DNA from: an uncultured Lachnospiraceae bacterium
GTDB lineage: Bacteria; Bacillota; Clostridia; Lachnospirales; Lachnospiraceae
Assembly: GCA_945919795.1 (NCBI GenBank)
Contig: CAMEJJ010000013.1
Location: 1-64,000, forward strand
Length of the DNA: 64,000 nucleotides
Direction of reading: 5' to 3'
In this document: piece by piece, positions 62,714 through 64,000 of the stretch
Layout of the letters: each line of letters starts with the position of its first letter
Position numbering within the stretch: the first letter of the stretch is position 1
Notes under the pieces: model-generated
Databases searched by the model: none
The model's input: only the letters and a program-made list of their open reading frames with translations
Told to the model about the DNA's origin: nothing
Made by a program: the position numbers and the translations under genes

Positions 62714-64000
62714 TTAACAATAACTGTTAAACAACATCCCGCTATAAGCACTCGTAATATATGGTGTAGCAAAATTTTTGCCCGGATTTTTGTAAGCAAC
62801 AATGGTTTTATCCACATAATTCATGGGGTTGAGAGCAACCTGGTTGGATTTGCGATACAGGTCTTTGGCAAAATCTTTGATATCTTCAAATCCCTGATTC
62901 ATGGAACCGTCTGCGATAGCCTTCTGCATTGCCTCTTCATTGAAATCAACGCTGCCATCTTCGGTGATGTTGACGCCGATATCAGAAAGCGGAGCAGCGT
63001 ATTCGCCGGCAATGTGCCACATTTCGCTCAAAAGCTGATTGCTCTTTGGATGCTTTTGTGTATATTCCAAAGTGGATTTTAAAAATTGATTGTATCCACC
63101 AAATAACTGGCGCATGTTTTCTATCAGGCTTTCGGTATCCGGTTTGATGCCGATGGTTGCAGTTTCTCCCTCAGTAGGACTAATACCGTTTAGATTGATT
63201 TCATACATTTTTTCAACGGTAAAAGCATTGGCTGTGGAAGTGTGTTCTACGCCATTTAAAACAAATTCGGCATTGGAAGGCATCCTGGTCATGGTTCCGA
63301 TTCCCAACAAATCTACAACTCCGGATGTTTTGCTGGTCTGATTATCGGAAATACGGAATACGGCTTCTTTGTTTTCCGACATGCCGCTTTTTTGTGAAGT
63401 TAGCTTTAAAGAACTGTTGCCTTCTTCGTCTTCGGCTATTTCAGCATAAACACCGATGTCGGCATTGTTAATCAATCGCTGAAGACGTTCCTGAACATCA
63501 CGGTTGGTATCATCCGATCGGATTTGGAACTGGAACTCGTAGTTAAAATCATTGATGCCCAAATCAAAGGAATACGTATCAGGCTCTAATTCGATCTGCG
63601 AATTGGAAGGCAGATATTTTCCTAAATTAATCTGCGGAGATGCCAGTGATTTGACTTCGATGGAAAGCTCCGGAGCCAGATTAGATGAAGCACTGTCACC
63701 GATATATTTAACAGATGCGATGGACTCGTTGGTTGAATAGGCTATTTTTTTGTTTAACAGTTCCTCTTCATTGAGCCCTCCAAGAGAAGTCAGCGTATGC
63801 TGTAATTCTCTGGCGCCTTCTTTTAATCCAATAGCATAAGCCTTGGAATCTGCACTATCATCCAGAATGTACAGAGGGGATTCTTTATTTATTTTGACGA
63901 TGGAATTATAAATGCCTCGAAGCTCACTCTTTTTATGAGTGTCCAAAGCAGAATTGCTCTTTGGTGCATAGGTGGTCAGATAGTGATTGTATACACCGGT
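62714..64000 (-). CDS. FliD-like protein, partial at right edge
   Basis: The frame stays open to the window edge, so the start lies beyond 64000; at least 428 residues are seen. An apparent start inside (TTG at 63946) is not used because the frame continues upstream with NHYLTTYAPKSNSAL. Features fit the FliD family: long beta-rich middle (residues with IELEPDTYSFDLGINDFNY), then LIENMRQLFGGYNQFLKSTL and DIGVNITEDGSVDFNEEAMQ, close to the FliD phrase for the C-terminal coil. It is less typical than the fliD at 47767. It could cap a second filament or be a filament-length protein. Confidence 0.55.
   Translation of the reverse strand, partial: TGVYNHYLTTYAPKSNSALDTHKKSELRGIYNSIVKINKESPLYILDDSADSKAYAIGLKEGARELQHTLTSLGGLNEEELLNKKIAYSTNESIASVKYIGDSASSNLAPELSIEVKSLASPQINLGKYLPSNSQIELEPDTYSFDLGINDFNYEFQFQIRSDDTNRDVQERLQRLINNADIGVYAEIAEDEEGNSSLKLTSQKSGMSENKEAVFRISDNQTSKTSGVVDLLGIGTMTRMPSNAEFVLNGVEHTSTANAFTVEKMYEINLNGISPTEGETATIGIKPDTESLIENMRQLFGGYNQFLKSTLEYTQKHPKSNQLLSEMWHIAGEYAAPLSDIGVNITEDGSVDFNEEAMQKAIADGSMNQGFEDIKDFAKDLYRKSNQVALNPMNYVDKTIVAYKNPGKNFATPYITSAYSGMLFNSYC

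Noticed and set aside
62624-63082. 152-residue plus-strand frame opposite the FliD-like gene
   Set aside because: It runs antisense to a longer, better-supported frame and its composition fits a shadow.

Overview
The window looks like a chromosomal segment of a motile, Gram-positive, low-GC Clostridia bacterium, most likely a member of the Lachnospiraceae. The pointers are a CsrA/FliW-controlled flagellin locus with sigma-D type promoters, two FlgK paralogues in tandem, Lachnospiraceae-style flagellins, an LtaS-like sulfatase-fold membrane protein, and AGGAGG ribosome binding sites. Taxonomy is inferred from gene content and protein sequence only.

Region 1 (1-4400) is scarred accessory DNA. 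It holds a truncated ParA, an AAA ATPase with a DUF234-type nuclease-like tail, a tRNA-Trp-like gene placed just after a terminator, an rtcB truncated before its catalytic C terminus, and the end of an amino-acid-binding protein fused behind it by deletion. Region 2 (4400-16820) is core metabolism and envelope: a class III aminotransferase followed by 4-hydroxybutyrate dehydrogenase, a butanol-dehydrogenase-like enzyme and an SDR (a plausible GABA / 4-hydroxybutyrate module), then an LtaS-like enzyme, a DUF2156-GNAT fusion, an esterase, a membrane protein of unknown role and a lipoprotein amidase.

Region 3 (16900-28600) is late flagellar: flgM-flgN-flgK1-flgK2, flgL-fliW-csrA, an 871-residue flagellin, and a CDP-glycerol-transferase-like protein. 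Region 4 (28650-47190) is a surface-glycan island between flagellar genes. It has an anthrose/viosamine-like amino-sugar cassette (DegT aminotransferase, ATP-grasp, GNAT, MaoC), then a beta-propeller protein, a radical SAM protein, glycosyltransferases, a HAD protein, an FkbM methyltransferase, a decayed toxin-antitoxin pair, a DUF4422 protein, an epimerase and two tandem IspD/TarI-like cytidylyltransferases. The first half is visibly more AT-rich than the flanks. Region 5 (47220-53600) returns to flagella: flaG-fliD-fliS-fliT-like, a LicD/CDP-glycerol-transferase fusion, and a conventional 270-residue flagellin with a CsrA-type leader hairpin. Region 6 (53700-64000) adds four more glycosyltransferases, three regulators, a NeuA-like/HAD fusion and, at the right edge, a second FliD-like protein.

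Read together, the genes suggest a flagellum whose filament is heavily decorated. Sigma-D promoters precede flgM, flgL, both flagellins, flaG and also the amino-sugar operon, so modification and filament genes would be switched on together. The most interesting reading is a CDP-linked route: two IspD/TarI-like cytidylyltransferases and an epimerase would supply a CDP-activated alcohol or sugar, and a LicD transferase fused to a CDP-glycerol-transferase-like domain would attach it. A paralogue of that last domain sits next to each flagellin gene. A small Rossmann-like domain recurs in seven otherwise unrelated glycan proteins of the island. These are inferences from sequence and context.
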